Assembly (NCBI GenBank): GCA_900088475.1
Contig: FLMG01003967.1
Span: 1 to 34,619, forward strand
Length of the DNA: 34,619 nucleotides
Reading direction: 5' to 3'
Source: Hyphochytrium catenoides
Taxonomy: Eukaryota; Sar; Hyphochytriomycetes; Hyphochytriales; Hyphochytriaceae
Of this stretch, positions 1-8,856 are shown in pieces; the stretch's first letter is position 1; each line of letters begins with the position of its first letter. The notes under the pieces were generated by a model that worked only from the letters and a program-made list of their open reading frames with translations, searched no databases and was not told where the DNA came from. Both the position numbers and the translations under genes were made by a program.

Positions 1-1824
1 AATAGACGCTGCTCCATGCCTAAGCAGTTCACTTATGAGTTATCAGCGAGAATAGCGTAGAGAAGATTAAGGCAATCAGACAGAGGAAGTGGGTAAATGC
101 TGACCAAAGGGAAAGACAGAAGATCAGGAGTGAAAGAGTCTATTAAGGCCATAGATTTGACAGTAGTCGCTGATAAAGAAAATTTACCTCGTAACATCGC
201 TGCGCCTCCAAAACAGACAATTCGCTCTGCGAGGCCAACGCGGGCGTCCACGGGTGTCTGGAGAAGCGCTTCTAAGGCCGCAGCTGCGACACTATCCTCT
301 GGGCTGTCTCCTGCAAGAGGCCAAAGACTAATATAAGGATGGAAGATGACAAAAGGGAATACCTTCCCCTTTTAGCCCTTCAACAAGAATGGACGAGAAA
401 GAATTGCAAATGAAGGTGGCATCTTACTATCAATGGCTTACCATTGAAGCAGACCGTTAGGGTTGCCTTATGCAACTCTCTTGGCACTGTTACGGTCCTC
501 AAGCCCGCAGCCGGGAAACTTGCACTCTCTCCTTGATTAGCCTGAAAGAAGTCTGTGCCTCGAACGAGAATATCTTCTGCCAGTTCCCTGGTGACAATTT
601 CTTGTTCCTGCATCTCCACGCCAGGAGGGCTGCTATCTACAAGGTTTGTCTGTATGGATTGGACCATACTGAAGGCGCCTAGAGGGCAGACTGCAAGGTG
701 TGAAAGGTTAAAGCAAGCTTTCGGGAAGTATTGATAAGAAGTAGAAATAGACCGTCGCCGACGGCATGCACCTGGCCGGAAGTAGAGTAGTATAACGGGG
801 AGAAGCCCAGAGACAGCGCTTGCAATGAAAAGGGTTAGGCAAAGGGAGGAACAGCTAGAAAGTGCCTCTTACCTTGATATGCTTTCAGAAGGACTCTTCC
901 TTGCACTATTGGGCAAATTCTGGTTTCTTTCCATCCCCAATCCACCATCAACCCGTCTGAGCCGCCTGTGGCAGCCAGGGCGGCTGTGCTGTAAGGCAGG
1001 AATGAGAGAGATGGAGCCTTAAACTTGTCCAAAAGAATCCGTGCCACAGCTTGCCGAAAAGAACTTTGAGAGAAGAGGTTCTCAAGCACTAAGACTCGTC
1101 TCTCCTTTGGCTTGACGAGGAGATACCTAGCAGGATATCACAAGGTCAATAATAGTGATGACCAGGTCAAATGTTCAAGAGAAGAAAGGAACCAGCTAGA
1201 GCGATGCAGGAGACCTGGAGGACTTGTAAAGCAGGACGCTCGAGAGGAAGCAAAGGCTGTTGAAGGAGCTGCGCTAGGCAAGCATAGAACAAGAAACATT
1301 GAAAGCATTATCGTTAGAAGTGTAAGAACTTATCAAAAGAGAGCGTGTGAGGACCATGCAGACGGAAAGTCACACTAGTGACAGGTGAAGATAAGCCAGA
1401 GAGAAAGAAGAGATAGAGAGAGTTAGGATCCCAGTCACCGCTTGACAGTGCTGGTGTTCACCTGGAGAAGAGCTGAACGAAAACAGGTGTGAGGAAGGCG
1501 TCCCAGTCCTCAAGCCGTGGTGGTGGCCGCTGCGCTTCAAATGAGCCGATCTGCGGTCGAGTAAACTTGATCAATGGCCGGAACACACATCGTGCACACA
1601 TAAGTTTAGGTAAGAAGCAGGGTCGCACCACATAATACTCCAGGCTCTTTAAGGCCCAGGCCCAAGCAAGAAGACAATTAAACAGGCCAGTAGTCACCAA
1701 GGCTCACCTCTGACTCGAGAATATATCTTGGCCCACTCTCTCCCGCGAAACCTGCCTTCAGGAGCGCGGCTCCGAGCTCTAAGACGATAGCGGGCTTCTC
1801 AGTGCTGATGTACGGCCTATCCAT
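1..1824 (-). CDS. ACTR10: Dynactin actin-related protein ARP10 (Arp11-type), 3' end off the window
   Basis: This is an actin-fold subunit of dynactin's pointed-end complex, which links dynein to cargo. Proposed exons (minus): 1824-1708, 1550-1462, 1126-873, 678-442, 310-188 and 19-1, giving about 279 residues with all phases in agreement; the last part of the protein lies outside the window. Exon 1 carries the phosphate-1 loop region (LELGAALLKAGFAGESGPR). Exon 3 carries the ARP10-like stretch KERRVLVLENLFSQ and the second nucleotide loop (VDWGWKET). Exons 5 and 6 carry QTPVDARVGLAERIV, GGAAMLRG and then MEQRL, the actin-family segment before the final helices. The phosphate-1 Asp of actins is Glu here. 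The exon 2 acceptor is uncertain: 1646 also keeps frame and would add 32 residues. Order and spacing fit ARP10 better than conventional actin or Arp1. Confidence is high for the family and moderate for exact ends. Confidence 0.82.
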
Positions 1825-3013
1825 CCTAACCTCATAAGAGAAAATGCTCCTTAATATAAGCTTGAAGTATAGAGCGTTGTTGGCACCCGTTGCGGCCTGG
1901 TACGTCCTTCTCGCTCAACGATAGCTTTCCGCCGCAGATGACTAGACATCACACAGGCATGGTGCCTTGTGTGTGTCTCTTCTACACGACGAGGGAAGCT
2001 TCTCCGGAACAGCGATTGGACTTGCTAATACGAAGGCCGCCGAGTACGCGCTCAACCCTCTCTACCTCTGAGACAGTTCAGACAAAGAGCTTGAACAGAT
2101 AGGACAGCTTGGCTGCGGAAGGCGAGGTCGAGGAGGCCCCGCAGAAGAAGGCGAACAGATTTCTTCTGAAAGTCTGAACATGAAGCTTTTTGACGTCAAG
2201 TAGTGAAAGTTACCCGGGCCTATTTTGGCTCGAGTCAAAGTATTCACTAGTACCAAATTATAAGTATGTGTATATCATCTCAGCCCGGAATAGGCTTATC
2301 GCAAATGACTCGGGTTAGAGGCTGCAATATTGGGTTGTCTTTTGGCAGAGATTCCGGGCGATCTGCGTCGGCGGCAAGGGCAGACAGAGATCAGAGCTCA
2401 GAGCTCCAGCTGTCAGACTTCCAGAGCTTGCAGTTTGCTGCTTGACAGTCAACAGTGAGAAAGAAAGTTGTCTGGGGACAAGAGGGCCTCGAAAGTCCTT
2501 ATTTAGGAGCAGGTAGAGGATGAGCTAAGCGCTTGGCTTATCTGTGCTTTGCTTGGAGGGCTGCCACGTCTCGCTCAACGACAAACTGGTGCTTAGGGGC
2601 CTGCTGTTCCTAAGGCTTTAGGAGCGATGGCTTCTCTCGTGAGGGAGCTTTTTCTCTCTATGCGTCCGAGCTTCTTTAGGTAGGCAGAGATAGCAAGCTT
2701 TGGTCAGAAAGACGCTACCTTAGAATTAGAGGAGAGGCAGATCTGTGATGAAGTCGGAACTGAGTAGGAGTTGAGATGCAAGGAGGCGGACGAAAGTGTC
2801 TTGATGAGAGAGGAATTGTGTGTGTGTGTGAGAGAGAGAAGAAAGAGAGAGAGAGAGAGAGAGGAATTGTGTTTGTGTGTGTGAGAGAGAGAAGAGAGAG
2901 AGAGTGTGTGTGAGAGAGAGAGGTTGGGCACACCACATGAAATGGGTGCCTCTGAGCTATGAAAGTGCAAAGCTAGTTCCAACCACGGACTGACGATCAC
3001 TACTTCTTCTTAG
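1825..3013 (+). other. Upstream region with candidate 5' exons of the FN3/VHL-beta gene
   Basis: No reading frame here has a recognisable family, but three short pieces splice in frame into the firm exon at 3014: 1844-1899 (ATG, a hydrophobic start with LLAPVAAW), 1957-2043 (LHDEGSFSGTAIGLANTKAA) and 2077-2199 (ending KLFDVK). The link needs a 33-nt intron (2044-2076) containing an in-frame TGA, then an 814-nt intron (2200-3013) holding the GA/GT repeat. The ATG would sit 20 bp from the ARP10 start on the other strand. This is an inference from phase and composition only; the true start could lie elsewhere. Confidence 0.35.
2806..2923. repeat. Duplicated GT/GA low-complexity block
   Basis: Two copies, about 50 bp apart, of a unit that begins GAGGAATTGTG, runs into (GT)n and then (GA)n. 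They start near 2810 and 2860. The serine/leucine-rich frames on the opposite strand are a by-product of this repeat. Confidence 0.85.
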
Positions 3014-5503
3014 GGCCGACTTTTTCGAGAAGCACTCTGCTGTCCGGACGCTGCTCTTCATGCTCCTTTTCTTCTACGCCATTACGGCGGTGAACTTTGT
3101 ACAGCTCTTGATGGACCCGGAGAGTAAGCTGACAAAGAGTTTGTCCCTGTCGATCAGAGGAGCGTTTAGGGCACTCGTTCAGGAGATGCCATCAGATCTG
3201 GAAGTCTATTTGGACAGCGCGAGAGGGAGGATTGACTTCAATAGAGCCGCCGAGGTGGGACCACTCAGACTGCTGCTACGTGGACATCTTAGCCTCTTGC
3301 AGTCTTCTTGTTGGCCTCTTGTCTACGACCTCTCTTTTCTCCGTTTCCATGCAACCCCATACATTATAGGCTAACGGTGTTGGCAGCTTCGCTTCGAGCG
3401 CTTCTATGATCTTATCGGTGAAGATCCAAAAGACGCGGTAAGCAGGGTAAAGGAGGTGGACGTGTCTCAACTATCATTTTCCCCCTTGTCAAGCTCTCTG
3501 TCTTCCACAGACTGTCCCCTCACTCACTATTGACTGAGCGTGCACTTATCACTAGCTTTATATGTCTAAGCCTCGTCTGTCTGCAGAGGAACTTCTGGGT
3601 TCTCCTTGCTTCAAACGACCGAGTCAAGGACCCAACGAAGACGTTCTTGGAGGGAGAGGAAGGTGGGGAGAAGTACAAAGGACATCCTCCGTCCGTAATT
3701 CTTACGCAGACAGCCATTTACTTTCGGCCTATGCTCTTTGTCGTGGGGGGAAAGAGGAGGGGAGAAGAAGACAGTGATGAGGGAGATGTGATTGAGAGCT
3801 CTCAGGAGCTACTTCTAGGGTTATTGGACGGGTCTTCTGTGCAGCTGAGCCGCAGCTATTGGCCTGTCCATTACGAATCTCTGTCTGCCGAACTCAATTC
3901 ATTTGGTCAGCTTTTCTGTGAGAAGATTAGCGTTCCGGAAAGAGATAGGGGTCGACAAGAAAGGAGAGGTGACCAAGCAAGAGAGCAGGAAGAAGTAGAA
4001 AGAGATACTTCTGGACGGAGATTTGTGCACAAATGCACTCAGGAGTCATTCAAGCAAGGGGTGGCCAAGATCCTGCAATCCCAGTCGTTTGCCTACGCGG
4101 ACCTGTTCTTTGCTCCAGCCTTTGCTGGATTATTCTTCTTAACCTCTCTCATCCTGAACTCCCTGGTCTGGGTGCGGTACTTCGTGACTGTCTCTCCGGT
4201 GCTGTACGGCTTCTCCAACCTTGCTTTTAGCCGCACGGTGCGGGGAGCAGAAAGAGAGAGAGAAGCAGTGACAATCTCTGAGGCTGTAAAGCTAGTCATT
4301 TATACGTCCTCTCCCTTCCTTCTGCGGGACTTGATCTTAGGCCCACCAGTCTTTGACTTGATGGAGCTGATTGTCTCTGTCCTCAGTCATTCTGCCTGGT
4401 TTATCATAGCTTTGTATAGAATCAAGGTACAGAGAATTCCTCCTTCTCCTTCCGATTCTTCAACGCCTTCCGCTGCTGACGATGAGCGAGGAGGAGAGAG
4501 ATTGGCAAGCTTCTTCTCCCTGGTCCCTGGCAGAACAAGAGGCGGATCCAGACCTGAAGTGAAAGACGTCAGCGCTACTTCGGTCCTTTTGGACTGGAGC
4601 AGCTACGCTGCCGCCCTGTCCTCCCCTTCCACAGTGTCTTCCTTCCGAATCTGGGCAAAACCTGCGTCTCAGCACACTTTCTTTCTCTTGGGCGACACGC
4701 ACAGTATCGGAACCTTCGCCCTTCTTTATGGGCTGTCCCCGGACACTTCGTACCAGTTCAAGGTGGAGGCAATAGATCAGCAAGGCAGGAATATCAGCCT
4801 ACCTTCTGCTGTCTCACTACCAGTCAAGACAAGGACCCTTGCAGATCCTTATTGGGGCTTCCTTGAACAGCGGCGAACGGTGTCTTCCTTCTTTTATGAG
4901 CAAGCAGGGGCTGCTGTTGAGAAAGCCCTTTCCACCTCAATAACAAGCCTTGCGACGATGCAAGAAGGAAGAAGAGAGCAGAAAGAGAGAGAGATTGCCC
5001 AGCTGAGAACTACAGCTGAACAGCTGGCTCATTTTAGGCGACAGAGCGAGGGGACTCTGCTCCAAATGGAAGCTCAGTACCGACTGGCCGCAGCTTTACA
5101 GGGGAGGGCTGAACCCGCTCTGTCGTCTACATCTCCTTCTTCTCCATTCTTTCTCCTTTTGACAAGTTCAGCAGCGCAAAGCGCTCTTGAACGGAGAGAC
5201 ATGAAGTCCGAGCGGGCAGATGTGGCTGTCGACGTGACATTTGTGAACAGAACAGACGAGTCTCTCACCCTAGAATGGCTGGACTATCAAGGAGCTAGAC
5301 AACCGCAGGGTCGGATAGAGAGAGGAGCAGAAGTGCAGATTCACACTTTCTTTTCGCACCCTTTCTTGATCTCTCGCTCCTCAGGAGCGATTATAGCTCT
5401 TTTTGCACCGACCCTTCCTCCTCCGTCTCAACCTCGTCCTCGGCGATACAGAGTGCTTATATCAAGGGCAGACCCGCCAACCGTGACTGTCGAGAGGGTC
5501 TGA
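3014..5503 (+). CDS. Membrane protein with FN3, coiled-coil and VHL-beta-like domains (5' end uncertain)
   Basis: Exons 3014-3254, 3387-3437 and 3587-5503 join in phase and give 735 residues to a TGA; the first codon is split with an upstream exon. With the candidate exons at 1844-2199 the protein would be 824 residues. Seen in order: a membrane segment near 3045-3110 (LLFMLLFFYAITAVNF); a charged linker; hydrophobic segments at about 4090-4230 and 4280-4420; a fibronectin type III domain at about 4550-4831 (VLLDW, then YGLSPDTSYQFKVEAID); a coiled coil at about 4960-5105; and at about 5216-5410 a VHL-beta-like domain (VTFVNRTDESL, EWLDYQG, then QIHTFF and SHPF). In human VHL this fold binds hydroxyproline; here the equivalents of Trp88, His110 and His115 are visible, but Tyr98 aligns with Gln and Trp117 with Phe. 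Function is unknown. A membrane-anchored adaptor is an inference. Confidence 0.75.
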
Positions 5504-5839
5504 CCAGAGGTGAGAGGAGCAGAGAGAACGAGAGGAACTCCCTTTTTAAGATATATTATTATACAACGTCCGGAGTTGAGAGTGAGACAGTGAGAGACAG
5601 ACAAACAGAGAGATAGAGAGAGGGAGAGAAACCCCAAGCAAGGCCTAAACAGCCCTAGTCTTAGCGTTCTCTATATGGCTTGGGGGTTTCATAGGGTCCA
5701 CGTGTAAGCCTGATAACTCAAGAGATTAAAAGGCTTAACGATCTCTCTCTCTCTCACTAGATTGGCTCTTTCTTTCTCAGCTTGCATCTCAAGCTCTCTA
5801 TTACACCTCTTCTCTGTCTGTCTCTCCTACGCACAGAAT
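5504..5839. other. Convergent intergenic spacer
   Basis: This 336-bp gap lies between two 3' ends. It holds an AT-rich patch (about 5543-5566) and a CT tract (about 5742-5755), and no coding signal. The minus-strand gene has TGTAA shortly after its stop (near 5800); the plus-strand gene has no clear poly(A) signal. Confidence 0.6.
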
Positions 5840-7303
5840 CTACATAGCACGGTAATGCTCCTCTCTGTCATCCTCGTACGCCAGGACCTCTTCTGTCTGT
5901 TTCTTCCTCCTCTTGTGTCTACGAACCGCAAGCACGACAATCCCAATGAAGATCACGGTGCCAGCCACCGCAGAAAGAACAATGATAAGAATCTTCACTG
6001 CAGGTTTAAGCGCAGACTGCCCGCCCTGTTCTCCCTCTCCTGGAGGAGACGGGCCATCTTTTCTAGTGTCATCCTCTCTTTCGCTGCAGAGACAGAAGGC
6101 CGGACAGTTAACAGGTCCCCGTCTGTTACAAGCCTCATTGCACCAGCCATTGTCGCTCCTATTCTGCGCATGGCAGTAGCGCGTAGGATAGGAACAGAAA
6201 GATGAAAAGGAGGAGCAGCAGGCTGAGGCAGGAGGACAGAAGAGGAGGAGAGACGAGTTTCTCTTGGTGATGGCGGTGGAGGCGTCCTGAGCTGTACCAG
6301 CAGCTACACATACGTCAGTAGCAGACGGGGAAGACGAGGTAAGAGACCCACAAGGGAGAGAAGAGGAACAGCGTTGGCAAGAAGGAGGATCCTCTCTGGA
6401 CATTCTATTGGTAGGAATGACTGGAGGAGGAGGAGGAGTCTGAGAGGACTCTGTTTCGGAGGGAGGTGGAGGAGGAGGAAGAGTGCCATCCCACATAGAT
6501 GGCCCAAGGAGGCAACGCACAGTTCCCGGGGGACAGGCTGCATTTTGGAGATCAAAGCACGCAGCGTCCCCAGTGTTTACGCAGACTGAGCCCAGTGAGC
6601 GCGGGGCACATGCCGCACATGAAGAGAAAGAAGAGAAAGAAGGGGACGTCGCCGGAGAGGAAGAAGGAGACGGTGATGCAGAAGAGCCCTCTCTCTCCTC
6701 AGCAGCACACAGCCTCGTGCCACTCGGACACTTCCCCTCGCGATCGACGCCATAGCACTTTCTTTCTCCAGAATGCAGGCACGGACTTTGAGGCCTACAG
6801 AGGCCTTCACAGTCCACGGTAGGCAGCAGAGGAAAGAGCGAAGATTGGTCTCCTTGGCACGGTGCTGTTCCCGCGGGACAGGGATCAGAGGGAGAGGGAG
6901 AGGAAAAACATACTCCGTTGGCTGTGTTCAGACAGTCTCCTGAGCTGCCGGCTGCGCATCTGATGCAGTTCTGTCGACGAGAGAGGTCTATGGGGGAGCA
7001 GAGGACACTAGCAGGAGGACAGACAAGGACAGAGGCGGCAGAAGGAGGAGGAGAGAGTGGAGCAGTGCACTGCGACGTGCCAGAGTTATAGCAAGGACTG
7101 CTATGAGTGCAGCTTTGGCAGCCTATCACTTGGGGCAGGAGGAGGCCTGAGAGAGAAGAGCCTGAGTCTCTTTCCCTTCCAGTCGGTAGCGCTCTCTGAG
7201 CCGAAGAGAACTGTCGTTTATGGATGGCAGCAGCCTCCAAGAGAGGAAGAGATGATAAGGACAACGTAAGAAGAACCGAGAGACAGAAGCTTGCTCTGCC
7301 CAT
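5840..7303 (-). CDS. Cysteine-repeat type I membrane protein, paralogue A
   Basis: 487 residues, no intron. The ATG at 7303 was chosen because it opens a clear signal peptide (MGRASFCLSVLLTLSLSSLP) and aligns with the start of the paralogue at 18699; the open frame runs upstream to 7513 but that part looks non-coding. The ectodomain has four six-cysteine repeats of the form C-x2/3-C-x(5-7)-C-hydrophobic-N/H-x(4-6)-C-x(7-20)-C-P-x-G/S-x3-C, with cores such as CPAGTAPC, CPSGTRLC and CPPGTVRC, then a degenerate fifth. Next comes a block with ITKRNSSLLLFCP and a WCNEACNRRG...CPAFCLC module resembling the WC-x-C-type modules of secreted protist and fungal proteins. One membrane helix (about residues 435-460) is followed by a basic stop and a 27-residue tail ending EEHYRAM; YRAM fits the tyrosine sorting signal YxxPhi. 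Probably a surface or endosomal receptor-like protein; ligand unknown. Confidence 0.8.
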   Translation of the reverse strand: MGRASFCLSVLLTLSLSSLPLLEAAAIHKRQFSSAQRALPTGRERDSGSSLSGLLLPQVIGCQSCTHSSPCYNSGTSQCTAPLSPPPSAASVLVCPPASVLCSPIDLSRRQNCIRCAAGSSGDCLNTANGVCFSSPSPSDPCPAGTAPCQGDQSSLFPLLPTVDCEGLCRPQSPCLHSGERKCYGVDREGKCPSGTRLCAAEEREGSSASPSPSSSPATSPSFSSFSSCAACAPRSLGSVCVNTGDAACFDLQNAACPPGTVRCLLGPSMWDGTLPPPPPPSETESSQTPPPPPVIPTNRMSREDPPSCQRCSSSLPCGSLTSSSPSATDVCVAAGTAQDASTAITKRNSSLLLFCPPASACCSSFSSFCSYPTRYCHAQNRSDNGWCNEACNRRGPVNCPAFCLCSEREDDTRKDGPSPPGEGEQGGQSALKPAVKILIIVLSAVAGTVIFIGIVVLAVRRHKRRKKQTEEVLAYEDDREEHYRAM

Positions 7304-7490
7304 CCTGAGGAGATCAAGGAGACAGTGAAAAACAGCGCCGCCGTTCACGAGGCAAGGGGAAAGAGAGAACGAGAGAGACAGAGAGTCATGCCAGTATGCC
7401 AAGATATAACCCTCTTGTCGCCTAACAACCAAGCCAGACACAGGGCAGATGTCTTGGTCTTCCCTTTTCGTTGTCTTCTTTTCGTTCCTT

Positions 7491-7880
7491 ATGGAAGCAC
7501 GAGACGAGGACAAGGATCGGTCTTTCGAAGATCTTCCTTTCTCTTCTCAGTTCTCCCGGCTCTACACCTCCGACTCGTGCTTTGACTCTAAGGCTCTTCA
7601 GGAGGCCCTTTCGTTGCAAGTGCCCTCTCTCCCTCTGCGCGATGACGCTTCAATGGCAGAGCAAGGGGAGAGATCCCAAGACGCGAGAGAGAGGGAGAGA
7701 GAGAGAAAAGCAGAGGCAACAACGGAGCTGGAGAGCTGGGGAGAAGGGAAGGCAAGGGAAGGTGAGGCGGCAGACAGGCAAACAGACAGAAGAGCCGCCC
7801 CGCCACCAACGCCTCAGCTCCTCCAAACTGGCAACTGCGCGAAAGGTCGTTCGTTGCCTCCAGCCCACCTTAGCTGCTAA
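7491..7880 (+). CDS. Hypothetical short ORF, doubtful
   Basis: ATG at 7491 opens 130 codons. The first 40 look protein-like (MEARDEDKDRSFEDLPFSSQ, then FSRLYTSDSCFDSKALQEAL). The second half falls into GA-repeat-derived RERERK and loses any domain look. A donor-like site after GCAA near 7613 could end a first exon there, but no matching downstream exon was found. It lies head-to-head with the cysteine protein at 7303. No family recognised; it may be noise in the promoter region. Confidence 0.25.
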   Translation: MEARDEDKDRSFEDLPFSSQFSRLYTSDSCFDSKALQEALSLQVPSLPLRDDASMAEQGERSQDARERERERKAEATTELESWGEGKAREGEAADRQTDRRAAPPPTPQLLQTGNCAKGRSLPPAHLSC

Positions 7881-8140
7881 CGGCATTTGTAGGATTCTGT
7901 TAGGAACAGAAAGTGAACTCATTTCTGATATAGCTTGTTCCTATGTCTTCTATCAGAGATAGATAGCTTTGAGGATTGAACGTTCATCTTCAAAAATTGC
8001 TGTTGGAGTGCTTTGGGCCGCTGCCGATGAGAAACGAAGCGATGTTGTCTCGGGGTCTGGGGCTCAGAAGAGCAGCGCAGCGGCAAGAACCGGTGAGAGC
8101 GCAGACAAGGAGAGGGACTAGGCCAGAGATGGGACAGCGC

Positions 8141-8192
8141 ACAGAGAGAGTGAGAGAGAGAGAAAGACAGACAGAGAGAGAGAGAAAGAGAG

Positions 8193-8223
<31 letters not shown>

Positions 8224-8224
8224 G
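8141..8224. repeat. (GA)n-rich tract
   Basis: Nearly pure purine on the plus strand, built from GAGAGAGAAA-like units. It lies in the spacer between two minus-strand genes. Confidence 0.9.
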
Positions 8225-8706
8225 GCAAGAAGAGACTGGAGGAGGGCGATGGGAGGACGAGAAGGCGAGAGTGGTGGTGGGAGGAATGAGGAGTGACTTT
8301 GCAAAATATAGTGGGCGCTATACTTGGTGAACGAGCAAACTGCTGGCGGCTGATGGCTGACATAGTTCTTGCCGAGAGACAGCCAGCAAGATTGGGACAA
8401 GAATATTTACGCCGAATAGATAGCCAGGCGTCAGGGTTCAATGTTATAGCAAGTGCTGGCTTATAGCTCGAGGGAGGGCGAGTCGGCGCGCCGGAAGACT
8501 GCTGGTTGGAATAAGTGTCCCAAGGTGCATGAGGAGCTGAAGAGAGTAAGAGAAACTAGCTCACCAGGAGCCCCATGCAGAGAGGTGAGAGAGGAACAGA
8601 GAAGGAGAGGGAGAGAGACAGAGGAAGAGAGAGGGTATGCATACTTGTAGGTGCAGAGCAGCAGATGGCAAGAGCGCAGAGGCCAATATTCACGGTTAAT
8701 CTAACA

Positions 8707-8712
8707 TTTATT
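8707..8712 (-). promoter_or_regulatory. Likely poly(A) signal of the antiporter
   Basis: TTTATT on the plus strand reads AATAAA on the minus strand, about 145 nt past the antiporter stop codon. A TGTAA lies about 15 nt before it. The position fits a 3' UTR end; not tested. Confidence 0.45.
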
Positions 8713-8856
8713 GACTTTTGACTTACAAGGAAAGAGGAGTGCCAATGCTCTCTCTCTCCCTCTCATCATGACGTCCACCAATATTCCACCTCTGCAACAG
8801 ATCCGTAGATCGATAAGTTTTCACTGGTGACTCTCTCTCTCGTCGCCCTGCCTTCT

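Larger units (their letters stand above)
7304..8856. other. Intergenic region between paralogue A and the antiporter
   Basis: About 1.55 kb between the 5' end of the cysteine protein and the 3' end of the antiporter, both on the minus strand. It holds one weak plus-strand frame (7491-7880), a strong GA tract (8141-8224) and, near 8707, a likely poly(A) signal of the antiporter. Nothing else in it could be assigned. Confidence 0.6.

Noticed and set aside
2704-3000. Overlapping Ser/Leu/His-rich minus-strand ORFs
   Set aside because: Translations of the GA/GT repeat.
5762-6205. 147-codon plus-strand ORF
   Set aside because: Antisense shadow of the cysteine-repeat protein's tail region; starts at TTG.
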